A stretch of DNA of 60,278 nucleotides from Verrucomicrobiaceae bacterium (GTDB lineage Bacteria; Verrucomicrobiota; Verrucomicrobiia; Verrucomicrobiales; Verrucomicrobiaceae): the NCBI GenBank assembly GCA_016795485.1, contig JAEUHM010000029.1, positions 1 to 60,278 of the forward strand. Direction: 5' to 3'. The notes beneath the pieces are model-generated. The model had not been told where the DNA came from. It was given only the letters and a program-made list of their open reading frames with translations, and did not search any database. Both the position numbers and the translations under genes were made by a program. Below, piece by piece: positions 43,117 to 52,130 of the stretch (position 1 is its first letter; each line of letters starts with the position of its first letter).

Positions 43117-43766
43117 TTCGGCAGAGAGAGTAGCCAGGAGCGATGGAAGGCATCGAGTGCCTGGTCATTGAAGATGGTAAGTTGCTCTGTGTTGTCAGAA
43201 CTGCGGAGGTTGGCAGAGCCCTCGAGCACGAAGTAGTCACCGCTGGACGTGGGAATGCAGATGATCTTTGCATGGCACCGCGTGACGATCAGTGTCGCTT
43301 TTCCCTGGAGGCGCGCGCAGACTTCACGGAACGTGGTAGCCTTATCCACCTCTCGAAAGTAGTGAGAGCAAATGATGGAGAGCTTTGCGACAAGCCCTCG
43401 TGCCACCAGACTACCGAGAGTGTCTGCATTGGCCGCACTCATACCCAAGGTGGCGATTAGCAGGTCAGAGCAGGTGCCGCGCCGCTCGATGATCTTGGGT
43501 ATCAGATCGCACAGAACGAAGTCACCCTTCAGAGCGCAGTGAGTGTGCTCTCCAGGCTCTGGCAGGTGCGGAATGACGGCCAATGCATTTGCTGGGCTGA
43601 TCAGCTTCTTAATCCCTCGCCTGCTCGCCTTATCTCGTTCCTTTGCTGCCGTCCGATGAAACTGACTACTCGTGAGAGCAAAGGTTGGCTCCGGAGGCGG
43701 CTTGGAAAGGCGTTCAATTTGCGCCTCCAAATCTTTAGGCACTTGGATGTCCAGGTCACGCGGCAT
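43113..43766 (-). CDS. PLD-like nuclease/transferase-fold protein
   Basis: This 217-residue protein starts at the ATG at 43766, 11 bp within the methylase end. It has one HKD-type motif: H165, K167 (CHAKIICI) and a downstream GSANL..S..TEQ with S184 and N186. Phospholipase D-fold enzymes with this variant include nucleases and phage proteins. A dimer could form one active site. Role near packaging genes is unknown; DNA processing or anti-defence are possible. Confidence 0.65.
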   Translation of the reverse strand: MPRDLDIQVPKDLEAQIERLSKPPPEPTFALTSSQFHRTAAKERDKASRRGIKKLISPANALAVIPHLPEPGEHTHCALKGDFVLCDLIPKIIERRGTCSDLLIATLGMSAANADTLGSLVARGLVAKLSIICSHYFREVDKATTFREVCARLQGKATLIVTRCHAKIICIPTSSGDYFVLEGSANLRSSDNTEQLTIFNDQALDAFHRSWLLSLPK

Positions 43767-45114
43767 GGAGTTTGACGACTTCGAGGCCCAGGTTGATCCC
43801 GCGCTCACAGCCCACTGCGACGAACTTTGGATCGAGTTCCATTGCTCTCGCCTTACGGCCTGTTTTCTCTGCCGCTTCGATGGTAGTGCCCGAACCGCTG
43901 AAGAGCTCAAGCACAGTTTCTCCCCGTCGACTTGAGTTCCAGATGTGGCGAGCAACTAGGCGGGTTGGCTTAATTGTTGGATGCAGGTCACTTCGGACGT
44001 TCCTCGGCTCTCTGACAATGGTGCCATCGACTGCATTTCTGAGGTGGTTCACCAGCGTAACCAGATCAGACTTCTTCATCTTCTTGAGGTCGATCTCTTC
44101 GTCGATCACGGTGGATTGAGTGAATCCACCTTGCCAGAAGTGTCCTTTGCCTTCCTTCCAGCCATACAGTATCGGCTCGTGCTGCCACTCGTAGTCTTGA
44201 CGAGTGAGGGTGAATGCCTGCTTTACCCAGATCAGCGTCTGAGCAATCTTCCAATCAGCCTGCCTGGCGGCGTATCGAGTTTCGAGGCCAAACGAGTCGG
44301 CATGGGCGATGTAGATAGCGCCGCCTGGCTTGATTACCTCTGTGGCAGCCGCAAACCAAGACGACAAAAGCGCCTGATACTCCGGCACCTTCATATTGTC
44401 GTTCAGAATGGTGACTGGCTTCACTTGCGCCGTCTCGCCATTCCGCGCTTTGATCTTATTCCGCTTCCGAGCGGAGGCATCATAGGCCACGTTGTATGGA
44501 GGATCGCACCACAGCATGTCTGCGAGGCGATCTTCGAGCAGCTTCTTGAGGTTGTTCAAATCACCACAGTCTCCGCAGAGCAGTCGGTGAACTCCGATCT
44601 GGTATAGATCTCCAGGCCGGACCTGCCACTTCTCCTGGAGTTCTTCCGCCTTCGACATCAGCTCAGCAGTTTGCTCTGTGTCATCCTCGATCACCGGGGG
44701 TTCGAGCAGCGCAAGCATTGCCTTGTGGTCGAACCCAGCGATTGCCGCGTCGATGCCTGCCAGCTCAATCTCGGACAGCAGGCTCACAAGTATCGCTTCG
44801 TCGAACTCGCCCTGATGCCGATTTGCGTGAATCATCAGCGCGTAGTGCGTCTGTTCATCGCAGTCTACCACAGACACATCGACATGAGTGTAGCCCATGT
44901 CCTGAAGCACTTTCCACCTGAGGTGTCCGCTAATAAGCATCCCATTCCGCCGATTCCAGACCAGCGGATCGAAGTAGCGGTTAGCGAGCGAGCGCCTCAC
45001 GATCTCCCACTCCTTTGATCCGGGCGCAGGATGCTGCCGAGGATTCCTCGGATGGCCAAGAATCTCACCTATCGCTAGGCGTTGAATTTCAATAGAGGCT
45101 ACCAGTTCAATCAC
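43756..45114 (-). CDS. ParB-like domain fused to DNA methyltransferase
   Basis: The 452-residue protein starts at GTG (45114), 13 nt after a TTGACA motif. Residues 8-105 form a ParB/Srx-type domain (NPRQHP, GHLRWKVLQDMG). The rest is a beta-class DNA amino-methyltransferase: DPPY (204-207) comes first and FSGSG (405-409) near the end. Such fusions are common in phages and methylate adenine or cytosine N4 in DNA. Likely use: protection from host restriction or marking of replicated DNA. Confidence 0.88.
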   Translation of the reverse strand: MIELVASIEIQRLAIGEILGHPRNPRQHPAPGSKEWEIVRRSLANRYFDPLVWNRRNGMLISGHLRWKVLQDMGYTHVDVSVVDCDEQTHYALMIHANRHQGEFDEAILVSLLSEIELAGIDAAIAGFDHKAMLALLEPPVIEDDTEQTAELMSKAEELQEKWQVRPGDLYQIGVHRLLCGDCGDLNNLKKLLEDRLADMLWCDPPYNVAYDASARKRNKIKARNGETAQVKPVTILNDNMKVPEYQALLSSWFAAATEVIKPGGAIYIAHADSFGLETRYAARQADWKIAQTLIWVKQAFTLTRQDYEWQHEPILYGWKEGKGHFWQGGFTQSTVIDEEIDLKKMKKSDLVTLVNHLRNAVDGTIVREPRNVRSDLHPTIKPTRLVARHIWNSSRRGETVLELFSGSGTTIEAAEKTGRKARAMELDPKFVAVGCERGINLGLEVVKLHAA

Positions 45115-45133
45115 TCCGGTTGGGTGGTGTCAA

Positions 45134-45666
45134 AATTGAGGGGCGGTTTTGTTTTCAACTTTGCCTCTCTCAAAACCCTTGGGGACGCGGAACCCGCATT
45201 AGGCTGGGTGGCGGTGCTAAAAGATTCCTTCCCCCCTGGGGCGGTGGTGGCATTTGTGGCGTTTTTTCTCACAGTTTGGAGCAAAACACCCAACACAGAA
45301 GCAAGGCCATAGGCTTTTTTTCTTGGCAGTCTTGCCAGACTTGGCATTTTTCTCGATTTTTCGGGCTCCCCAGCCTGTGGCAAGATAATTCCATTTCATT
45401 CCTAAAAGGGCACGGGGCAGCAGCCCGTTGACCCAGCACCCTCAGTCTCTATCGTCGCTCGCGCACTCGTTCGCGTGCAGTGGCCGCTCAATGTCAGTTG
45501 ATGGTGAGACTAGCGAGCAGACGCGCTTCTATCATCGCTTGCGCACTCGTTTGAGTGCAGTGGCCGCTCGATTCCACCTAGAGACGAGACTAGCGAGCAG
45601 CATCGCCCACTGAGCCCTACATGGGGAACCACACACCCGGCCTAACCAAGCGCGAACGCAGCGCGC
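45134..45666. other. Non-coding replication-region spacer
   Basis: No credible gene was seen in these 530 bp. The left part (45134-45400) is low in complexity with runs of T and C. The right part holds two tandem structured 80-bp elements (listed separately), followed by a short GC-rich stretch up to the helicase stop. Being next to the primase-helicase genes, it is a candidate replication origin. Confidence 0.5.
45451..45610. repeat. Two tandem 80-bp structured elements
   Basis: Copy 1 (45451-45530) and copy 2 (45531-45610) align without gaps over most of their length. Each can fold into an outer stem (GCTCGC with GCGAGC; GCTTGC in copy 2), a first hairpin around GCACTCGTTTGAGTGC (copy 2; copy 1 has one mismatch) and a second hairpin whose stem is CTCA/TGAG in copy 1 and CTCG/CGAG in copy 2. 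The last pair changes on both sides, a compensatory change. They may be origin iterons, binding sites or RNAs. Confidence 0.7.
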
Positions 45667-47343
45667 TCAATCCTCAGTCTCGGCATCTTGCCACGGATCT
45701 AGCCACACGATGGGGTATACCCAGTTACTCGCCTGCTTGCGTTTACCGAAGCTGAATCTCCGCCCCTTGCTTGTCCGCATACCTTCATGCCCTCGCCACT
45801 TCGCCAGCCTACGACCAAGCTTCTTCAGTTCGCCACCTTTCAGTGGCTTATCCTCGTTGGAGCCAACCAAGTCGACCAACAACTTATTCGTCCTAGCAAA
45901 CTCGATGATGTGTTTCATGTCGACTTCCCGCTCCTTACTGAGCTGATCTGACACCCAATCCTCCGCTTCATCTGCCAGGCCGACGAGCAACAGCTTCCAT
46001 TCCTTTGTCTCGTTATCGCCACCGACCGGCAGATCTGGCTGGGCAAACGGATCAGCCTCCACTCCGGCCGCATTCAGCACCCCACCAATGGTCCGAGACC
46101 ACATCGGCGCTCGACTATGCCGCGTCTTGCCCTGCGGACACTTTGCCGCGATCCACTCCCGCAAGAATGCCCACAGGCACGCCAATAACTCCACACGCTG
46201 TTCACTAGCCGCAAGCCAGTTCGCGTCCATCTCAAAGTCATGATGCACCGTCTCACTCGATTGGCTCATGAACAGCTCACACACCAGAGCTCGCTGCATC
46301 AAATCGCGCGTTGCCTCAGGCATATTCCCAGTCATAAAAACCTGAGTCACGTTCGCCGCCTCGAAAAGCTCATCGTTGCTCCCGTATTTCCGGCCTTCAT
46401 GGCCAGGCGCGGTCACAAACCTGTTCAGCGAGTTACTCCACACATTGTGCGGGACATCGTCCAGCCACAGGATCTCTTTATTGCTCTGCGCCACAGTCTC
46501 TAACAAAGCAGTGAACTTCTCCGGGTTGATCCCCTTTGGCCCGAGCGGCAAGTCCGCACTCGCGGCCAGTCCAAAACATGGCGCTAGCTGCATACTCACC
46601 AGCAGCGACTTCCCAGAGCCCTGATCGTTTGCCATCACGAAGATCAACGGCCTCACTGTCCCTGGAGGCATCAGCATCCGCCCAAACACCCCCAACATCG
46701 CCGCCACGTGCACCAAAAAAGAACGGCACTGCCACAGATCCTCCTTCTTATCCGCGAACGGGAATCCAGAGCAGTATTTTTTCGCGATGATCTCCCCAGC
46801 CTCCTCAACTGGCAAGTCGAGCCGATACTCCAGCTCATTCGTACAGTAGATCTCAGCCTCTTCATCGTAGCCTATCTTGCAAAGCTCAGGCGCTCCGTTC
46901 TTACGGGGCACCGGGACTCTCACCGGCAGCACAGCACGCAGCCTCGGCAGCTCCCGCAGCAGCTCTTCCTGCTCTAGCAGCTTGGCAGCCACGTCCTTAC
47001 CCATCGTCACCTCAGCGTCATACGACCCTCCGCCTGCACCGCGATACGTCTTCACCACCTGCACATGCCTCTCCACCCACCCAGTGAACCAAACCGGAGT
47101 CATCGGCTCAAATCTTCCCAGCCTCATTGCTCGCAGTTGCCCGTTCGGACCATACCGATACAGACCACTCTTCGCCAGCAGTTGCCCTAGCTGAGACGCC
47201 AGCGTGCGGATCGGCGTGCCCAGATTCACCTTCGGCACCAAATTGACCACATCAGGCGGCGCGATCCCTTGCGCCTCCATCATAGGCCTCAGCGCCTCCA
47301 GCATCTCTGCTGTGAGCCGATACTCACCGTTGGTGCCTATCAC
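45667..47343 (-). CDS. Replicative helicase/primase-associated ATPase
   Basis: The 558-residue protein begins at GTG (47343), overlapping the primase stop as GTGA. Residues 231-300 hold a P-loop (ANDQGSGKS, K245) and a Walker B region (EILWLDDVPH, 290-299), followed by a sensor-like block (QVFMTGNMPEATRDL). This is the organisation of DUF5906/SF3-type helicases in P4-like replication modules. A C-terminal winged-helix part (GELKKLGRRLAKWRG) is typical. It would unwind phage DNA at the origin. Confidence 0.82.
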   Translation of the reverse strand: MIGTNGEYRLTAEMLEALRPMMEAQGIAPPDVVNLVPKVNLGTPIRTLASQLGQLLAKSGLYRYGPNGQLRAMRLGRFEPMTPVWFTGWVERHVQVVKTYRGAGGGSYDAEVTMGKDVAAKLLEQEELLRELPRLRAVLPVRVPVPRKNGAPELCKIGYDEEAEIYCTNELEYRLDLPVEEAGEIIAKKYCSGFPFADKKEDLWQCRSFLVHVAAMLGVFGRMLMPPGTVRPLIFVMANDQGSGKSLLVSMQLAPCFGLAASADLPLGPKGINPEKFTALLETVAQSNKEILWLDDVPHNVWSNSLNRFVTAPGHEGRKYGSNDELFEAANVTQVFMTGNMPEATRDLMQRALVCELFMSQSSETVHHDFEMDANWLAASEQRVELLACLWAFLREWIAAKCPQGKTRHSRAPMWSRTIGGVLNAAGVEADPFAQPDLPVGGDNETKEWKLLLVGLADEAEDWVSDQLSKEREVDMKHIIEFARTNKLLVDLVGSNEDKPLKGGELKKLGRRLAKWRGHEGMRTSKGRRFSFGKRKQASNWVYPIVWLDPWQDAETED

Positions 47344-48614
47344 CTAGCACCTCCCATCTCCAGAGACTTCCACGGCACCTTTCGCGACAGCGGCACAGGA
47401 TTCAAATACACCAACTCTTGCAGCCTCGGCTGCTGGTAGCGCTGCCATTTACGCTCTGCATTCATCGAGCCCTCACGGAAAGCATTCGGCAGCCTGGTCA
47501 ACCTCACCCCAGTCAGCGCGTTCGGATCTCCACCCAGCGGACACACCGCATGGATAAGGCTCGCACTCCGCCCCTTCACACCATCGTTCTTCCCACGCAT
47601 ACACAGATCCCACTCCAGCTTGCTACCCGCATCTATCCGCAGCAGCGCGTGCAGACTCTTCCCCGCGCTGCTGTAGATCGCCACTATCGGCAGCGGCAGC
47701 TTATACAGCGCCTTGATCCACAAATCCTCAGGCGCAGTGTCACTCTCCAGCACCGCATAGCGCCAGCTCGTCACGCACGGCCAGTGCCTCCTACTCCACT
47801 CCCCAGGCACCGTCTGAACATGAGGCGGGCCGTGATGCCCCCTCGGCACGTGCTTCCACACCGTCCGTTGCTCCTTGGGCTCCCACTGCCCGCTAACAGG
47901 ATTGCACAGATACCATACCCCATTCTTACCCGTATTCACCAGTGGAGACTTCACAGCCTTGACTCCACGCTCCTGGCTCAGCCGATACGAGTTAGCCTTA
48001 CCCACCCAGTAAAGGTAATCGCCCTGCGAGTAGTAGTTATCAAACACCAGCACCTTCTCATCGTCCGCATACAGAGCGTCAAAGAAGTCACACGCAGGCA
48101 CCTTACCCAAATCCTTGATCGGCGACAACGCCCGCAAATCATCCCGGCCAAACCTCCCCACGTGGCTAACAAACGCCCGCAACTTCCCCTCATCATACGC
48201 AGGCACCTCCACGTTGTCGCTCTTCGGCTCAGCAGGCAGGTCCGCACTCGGAGTCTCCCGCCTATCCCCGCCCGCCACACTCTGCCCCGCATAGCGCACA
48301 CGCTGATCCTCACTCAGCAGGTAGCTACCCAGCTCCTCGATGCTCCGCTTGAAGTCCCACCCCGTGATATGCTGGAGCAACGTCAGCCCATTCCCCGACA
48401 GCGTCCCGCCTCCGCCCTGGCTGCAAATAAACGTCCCATCTCCCGCCTTGTCATCAAACCGAAAGCGATCCTTCCCCCCACAGCCCGGGCACGGGCCATG
48501 CCCGCGCCCGAAGTGCTCAGACCCCGCACTCGTCAGCGCCATAATGACAGAGGGCCAACGATCCCTCGCAGCCCCCATCACATCTTCCAGTCTGAAGAAT
48601 CCCCGACTAGCCAT
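47340..48614 (-). CDS. Primase-type protein with zinc ribbon
   Basis: The 424-residue protein has an N-terminal zinc ribbon (H39, C42, C45, C64 in HGPCPGCGGKDRF..FICSQG) as in P4 alpha and DnaG primases. The following part has a TOPRIM- or archaeo-eukaryotic primase-like region with KVLVFDNYYSQGD and YAVLESDTAPEDLW, the latter typical of AEP-like primases with an ESD motif. It makes primers for the adjacent helicase. The start codon comes directly after the stop of the gene at 48615. Confidence 0.75.
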   Translation of the reverse strand: MASRGFFRLEDVMGAARDRWPSVIMALTSAGSEHFGRGHGPCPGCGGKDRFRFDDKAGDGTFICSQGGGGTLSGNGLTLLQHITGWDFKRSIEELGSYLLSEDQRVRYAGQSVAGGDRRETPSADLPAEPKSDNVEVPAYDEGKLRAFVSHVGRFGRDDLRALSPIKDLGKVPACDFFDALYADDEKVLVFDNYYSQGDYLYWVGKANSYRLSQERGVKAVKSPLVNTGKNGVWYLCNPVSGQWEPKEQRTVWKHVPRGHHGPPHVQTVPGEWSRRHWPCVTSWRYAVLESDTAPEDLWIKALYKLPLPIVAIYSSAGKSLHALLRIDAGSKLEWDLCMRGKNDGVKGRSASLIHAVCPLGGDPNALTGVRLTRLPNAFREGSMNAERKWQRYQQPRLQELVYLNPVPLSRKVPWKSLEMGGAR

Positions 48615-48878
48615 CTAAAACACCCCCCCTCGATTCTGCCCAATGTCGCACAATCGTTTCAAAAATGCATACACTGGCCGCCTAACGCAAAAGTCGGGAT
48701 CACACGGATCAACATCACTGTCATTAGCCATCTCCGCTTCAGCAGCCTCAGCATCAAAGTCCTCCTCCCATTCTCGCACTGGTTGCCCAAGGTATTCGTC
48801 CAACACCTCATACTCAGCGCCAGATAACCCACCGCTCGCGATCAACTCCAGCACTCTGTTTTGATCAGGCCAGTCCAT
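48615..48878 (-). CDS. Small acidic hypothetical protein
   Basis: An 87-residue protein from the ATG at 48878 (TGATG overlap with the Dam stop). It is strongly acidic (PVREWEEDFDAEAAEAEMAND) with two cysteines near the end. No family was recognised; acidic phage proteins of this kind can be DNA mimics, but there is no specific evidence here. Confidence 0.5.
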   Translation of the reverse strand: MDWPDQNRVLELIASGGLSGAEYEVLDEYLGQPVREWEEDFDAEAAEAEMANDSDVDPCDPDFCVRRPVYAFLKRLCDIGQNRGGVF

Positions 48879-49735
48879 CACAGCAGCATCGCCTCCGGCT
48901 CGAAGTTCATCCACACGCACTCCTCGCGTTGAGCGTTACGCTGATCCCGCTGTTTCAGCTTCCGCATAGGCCAGCCCTTCAGCAGCCGCGCATACAGCTT
49001 ACTCTCGTAGCCACACAGCATCCACTGGCCCGCCAGCCCACCCAGAAACTTGATCAACTCCTCGTGACTCGCTTCGTCAGCCATCTCGTGGTTGTACGCG
49101 CGCGCTCGCTGCTTCCGCGTCCCTCCCAAGTAAGGCGGATCTACAAAATGCAGCGCCCTCTCAGAATCAAATCGCCTCATCACCTCCAGCGCGGGCATCT
49201 TTTCGATGATTACCCCAGATCTCAACCGCTCAGCCACCATCGCCAGCCCATCAGGCATTCCAGCCCACGACTTCGCGTGCGCATACCGCCCATCGACCAG
49301 AGTCGTGCGGAAGCTACTCGCCCTCCTCGATGCATCCGCACCCATCCCCGCCATGCTGCGATACACTAGCCGCCGCGCTCGCTCCAGATCATCGCTCGTG
49401 TGCTCGTAGGCCCGCTCATACTCTCCCCGCGCATACGGAGTCAGGTAAACGCTACGGATCAGCGCCTCAGGTGCATCCCTCAGTTGGCGAAATAAGTTCA
49501 CCACGTCATCACAGAGATCGTTGTAGACCTCACACGCGGCTGGAGCCTTCGCCAGCAACACACTCGCCGCCCCTGCGAACGGCTCCACATACACATCATG
49601 CGCAGGCATCATCGCCACGATCTCGGCCGCAATGCGGAACTTCCCACCCGCATATCTCAGAGCAGGCCGCGTGCAGCTCCTCACCGCACACGTCCTATCA
49701 GCCCCATCCGGCCTATGTCTCGTCACCGCGCTCAT
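48878..49735 (-). CDS. Dam-type DNA adenine methyltransferase (D12 class)
   Basis: The 285-residue protein starts at the ATG at 49735. It has the alpha-class order: LRYAGGKFRIA (26-36), SAM motif EPFAGAASV (51-59) and catalytic DPPY (199-202, HFVDPPYLGG). Such enzymes methylate adenine, GATC in Dam itself. It is the second methylase of the prophage, and it could protect phage DNA or time replication and packaging. Confidence 0.88.
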   Translation of the reverse strand: MSAVTRHRPDGADRTCAVRSCTRPALRYAGGKFRIAAEIVAMMPAHDVYVEPFAGAASVLLAKAPAACEVYNDLCDDVVNLFRQLRDAPEALIRSVYLTPYARGEYERAYEHTSDDLERARRLVYRSMAGMGADASRRASSFRTTLVDGRYAHAKSWAGMPDGLAMVAERLRSGVIIEKMPALEVMRRFDSERALHFVDPPYLGGTRKQRARAYNHEMADEASHEELIKFLGGLAGQWMLCGYESKLYARLLKGWPMRKLKQRDQRNAQREECVWMNFEPEAMLL

Positions 49736-49736
49736 A

Positions 49737-50204
49737 TCATCTCGCAGCCTCAGCCCTCGCCAGATCCACGATCCACGCCCTAGCAGCCACATCTGCAGGC
49801 ACCTTCACCAGCGGACCCGACAGCACTACCAGCGCCTTCGTGATGTCCATCAGCTCAGCCTCACGAGCCCAAAGCTCCCGCCTCTCCCAGGTCTTAGAGT
49901 CACAGTAGAGCTTCAGCCATCGCCCTTGCTCCACACCCACCTCTGCCACCTCATCCAGCCAGAGATACCCCCGCTCACTCAACCCCCGCGCGATCCGTTG
50001 CTGCACATCCCGCCCCCGCAAGCCCCCAGGAAGCCCCACCGCACTACCAAAGCACTCCACCAGCAAACTCCTCACAAACGTCGCCCGCACAAACCCCACA
50101 TCCCCAGTCACCATCAACAGCCTACACCCCCCAGCCTTCACCAGAGTCAGCACCCGCGCATACGTCGTCTCAGCCGTATCCGTCCTATTCAGTTCGTCAC
50201 CCAT
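49737..50204 (-). CDS. Degenerate P-loop-like protein
   Basis: A 155-residue protein from the ATG at 50204. It reads LLMVTGDVGFVRATFVRSLL, in the place of a Walker A but without its lysine, and GYLWLDEVAEV, a Walker B-like strand; the layout resembles an AAA/DnaC-like fold that has lost the ATP-binding lysine. It is placed between the ParB-like gene and Dam; function unknown. Confidence 0.5.
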   Translation of the reverse strand: MGDELNRTDTAETTYARVLTLVKAGGCRLLMVTGDVGFVRATFVRSLLVECFGSAVGLPGGLRGRDVQQRIARGLSERGYLWLDEVAEVGVEQGRWLKLYCDSKTWERRELWAREAELMDITKALVVLSGPLVKVPADVAARAWIVDLARAEAAR

Positions 50205-50224
50205 AGTTAGTTTGCTTCCTATCG

Positions 50225-52123
50225 TTAAGATTCTCCCGCTACTTCTCCCCCCCGCTTCGGCCACTCGCGCTTCTGCCAGTTACCCACAGTGTTTTCTGAG
50301 ATGCCTAGCGCCTTAGCGATGGTCCCTTTGCCATTTCCTTCGTCATAGAGCTTCCGAGCCTTAGCCTTCAGATCATCATTGATCTCCACTTTGCCAGGCT
50401 TACTCACAGCCTCTTTGACCTCGACTGTTTCCGTCGCCGCTGTGGGCTTGCTTTGTGCGTCCTGTGGCCGCTTCTTATGCTCAGCCTTCAGTTTCTCTTT
50501 GACCTTTGCACGGGCCTCCGCAGCAGCCGCCTTCACACGTTTGTCTATCGACTCTTTCCAGGCTCCCGCGTCAAACTCCGCCCCCTCACAGTATGCCGTC
50601 ATTGAGTGCTTAACATGACCGAAGCCGTTGTAGCGTATTGACCTCACATTGCGCGCCAGCACTATCATCGCGTCAACCTGCTCATCCCGCGTAAGACGCT
50701 CATCGACCATTTGCCAGAACAGCTTGCTTGGATCACTTACCGACTTCATGTCCGGCTGCATCACACGGCACAGCATGTCCGCATCATCCTGGGTATTCCC
50801 TGCGTCCATGATCTGTTTCAGCAGTGCCAGTTTCATCTCTCTGGTGTGCTTCATCGTCAGGGCTTGCAAAAGCTCTGCACATCCTTCCACAGTGGCCGCT
50901 TCACGCGCTTTATTCTCCGCCTTCGTGATCTGCTGCTCATACCGCTTCTCATCTAGGCTCTGGATACCCTTTTCTGCGCCCACTTTGAAGATCGTGGCAT
51001 ACTCAGACAACTTTGCCGCTTCCACCGCCAGCTTTGTCTCTATCAGCTTTCGCGCCCTCCCTTTTTGGTCAAACGCTATCACCACAGGCACACCCCTATC
51101 CTGCACGATCTTCTCCCATGCGGGCGTCTTTGCGCTAGGTGCGCCCGCCAGCAGATGTGCATCGGGCTTCGACTTCAGTTCCACGTATCCACACTCTGGC
51201 TTCAGCTCATCATTCCAGCTCTGAAAGATACGATCCACGTTCTCTATCACCTTGGTTCCTTCATCCTCAGCATGGCGGCGGATCACATCGTTATAGGCTT
51301 TCGTTTTCGCCTCACAGCACTTGGGGTTTAAGCAGGTGTGCTCTCGGAGTTTGCCGTCCACATCATCACGCAGCCCTCCCCACATAGGGCACTTCGTGCA
51401 TGGGCCAGCTTCTGGCACTAGATCAGCATCCTCTTTCTTCCACTGCACCTTCCTCAGGTCACGTCGGCAGTGCTCGGCTATATACTTCCTCGCCTTATCT
51501 CGATCCATCGGCTCGCCCCAAGGTGGAAACACGATCTCTCTTGCCGCTTCATCGCGCATCCCTTCTGGCAGCGCGCCTATGAGCGCCCCCGTCTCCAGAC
51601 AAATCCGGCCATCGTTGATTGCCGCCTTCACCTTGTCCGTGGTCTTCATGGCGTTCACGCACCAGTTGATGAAGGGCGCTGGCTTACCCAGCTCTGCCGC
51701 CAGTGACGCTTGGGAATACACAGGGACGCTGTCCACAGTCAGCGCCAGCATCCGCATTACACCCGCAGCGAACTCCATCGGCTTTAGTTGTTCACGCTGT
51801 AGGTTCTCAGTCAGGTTCCACAGCAGCACGTCAGCCTCGGTTGTGTCGGCGCTTACCACCTTCACCTCCATTTCCTCGTAGCCAGCAAGAGGGGCAGCCA
51901 GCAAGCGTCTGTAACCCGCGATAAGCTCTACCTCTCCATCGGGGCGCAACTTACCAAGGAGCGGCTGCAACGTCGATCCAAGCCGCTCCCTGGAGTGTCG
52001 CATACTTTCTGCAAGGCTGGCTAGCTCCTCCTGGTCAACGGTTTCTCTGGTATTGGTCCCAGGGTGAATACAAGCGAGCTTAAAAAGTCGCACATCAGGT
52101 GTCTGTGTTGGTGTTCTTCTCAT
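50225..52123 (-). CDS. ParB-like protein with C-terminal helix-turn-helix
   Basis: The 632-residue protein starts at the ATG at 52123. The N-terminal region is a ParB/RepB domain (SLAESMR.., GYRRLLAAPLAG, ENLQREQLKPMEFAAGV), followed by a zinc-like cysteine cluster (GPCTKCPMW ... TCLNPKCCEAKTKAY) and long charged helices. The C-terminus ends with a resolvase-type helix-turn-helix (AKARKLYDEGNGKGTIAKALG). Related ParB-like proteins in phages and plasmids act in partition or origin control. Confidence 0.82.
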   Translation of the reverse strand: MRRTPTQTPDVRLFKLACIHPGTNTRETVDQEELASLAESMRHSRERLGSTLQPLLGKLRPDGEVELIAGYRRLLAAPLAGYEEMEVKVVSADTTEADVLLWNLTENLQREQLKPMEFAAGVMRMLALTVDSVPVYSQASLAAELGKPAPFINWCVNAMKTTDKVKAAINDGRICLETGALIGALPEGMRDEAAREIVFPPWGEPMDRDKARKYIAEHCRRDLRKVQWKKEDADLVPEAGPCTKCPMWGGLRDDVDGKLREHTCLNPKCCEAKTKAYNDVIRRHAEDEGTKVIENVDRIFQSWNDELKPECGYVELKSKPDAHLLAGAPSAKTPAWEKIVQDRGVPVVIAFDQKGRARKLIETKLAVEAAKLSEYATIFKVGAEKGIQSLDEKRYEQQITKAENKAREAATVEGCAELLQALTMKHTREMKLALLKQIMDAGNTQDDADMLCRVMQPDMKSVSDPSKLFWQMVDERLTRDEQVDAMIVLARNVRSIRYNGFGHVKHSMTAYCEGAEFDAGAWKESIDKRVKAAAAEARAKVKEKLKAEHKKRPQDAQSKPTAATETVEVKEAVSKPGKVEINDDLKAKARKLYDEGNGKGTIAKALGISENTVGNWQKREWPKRGGEVAGES

Positions 52124-52130
52124 AGTCAAA

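Noticed and set aside
13135..45133. TTGACA sites as ordinary -35 promoter boxes
   Set aside because: The start codon lies only 11-17 nt downstream, so no room remains for a -10 box and a leader of the same gene. Some could still be promoters for later genes, but the regular spacing to start codons argues against it.
45451..45610. CRISPR array or tRNA pair
   Set aside because: Two direct 80-bp copies have no repeat-spacer structure, and no T-arm TTCNANNC or acceptor end fits a tRNA.
47418..48827. 469-codon plus-strand frame opposite the primase
   Set aside because: It is rich in Arg, Pro and His and mirrors the third-position pattern of the primase, which has a zinc ribbon and proper overlaps with its neighbours.
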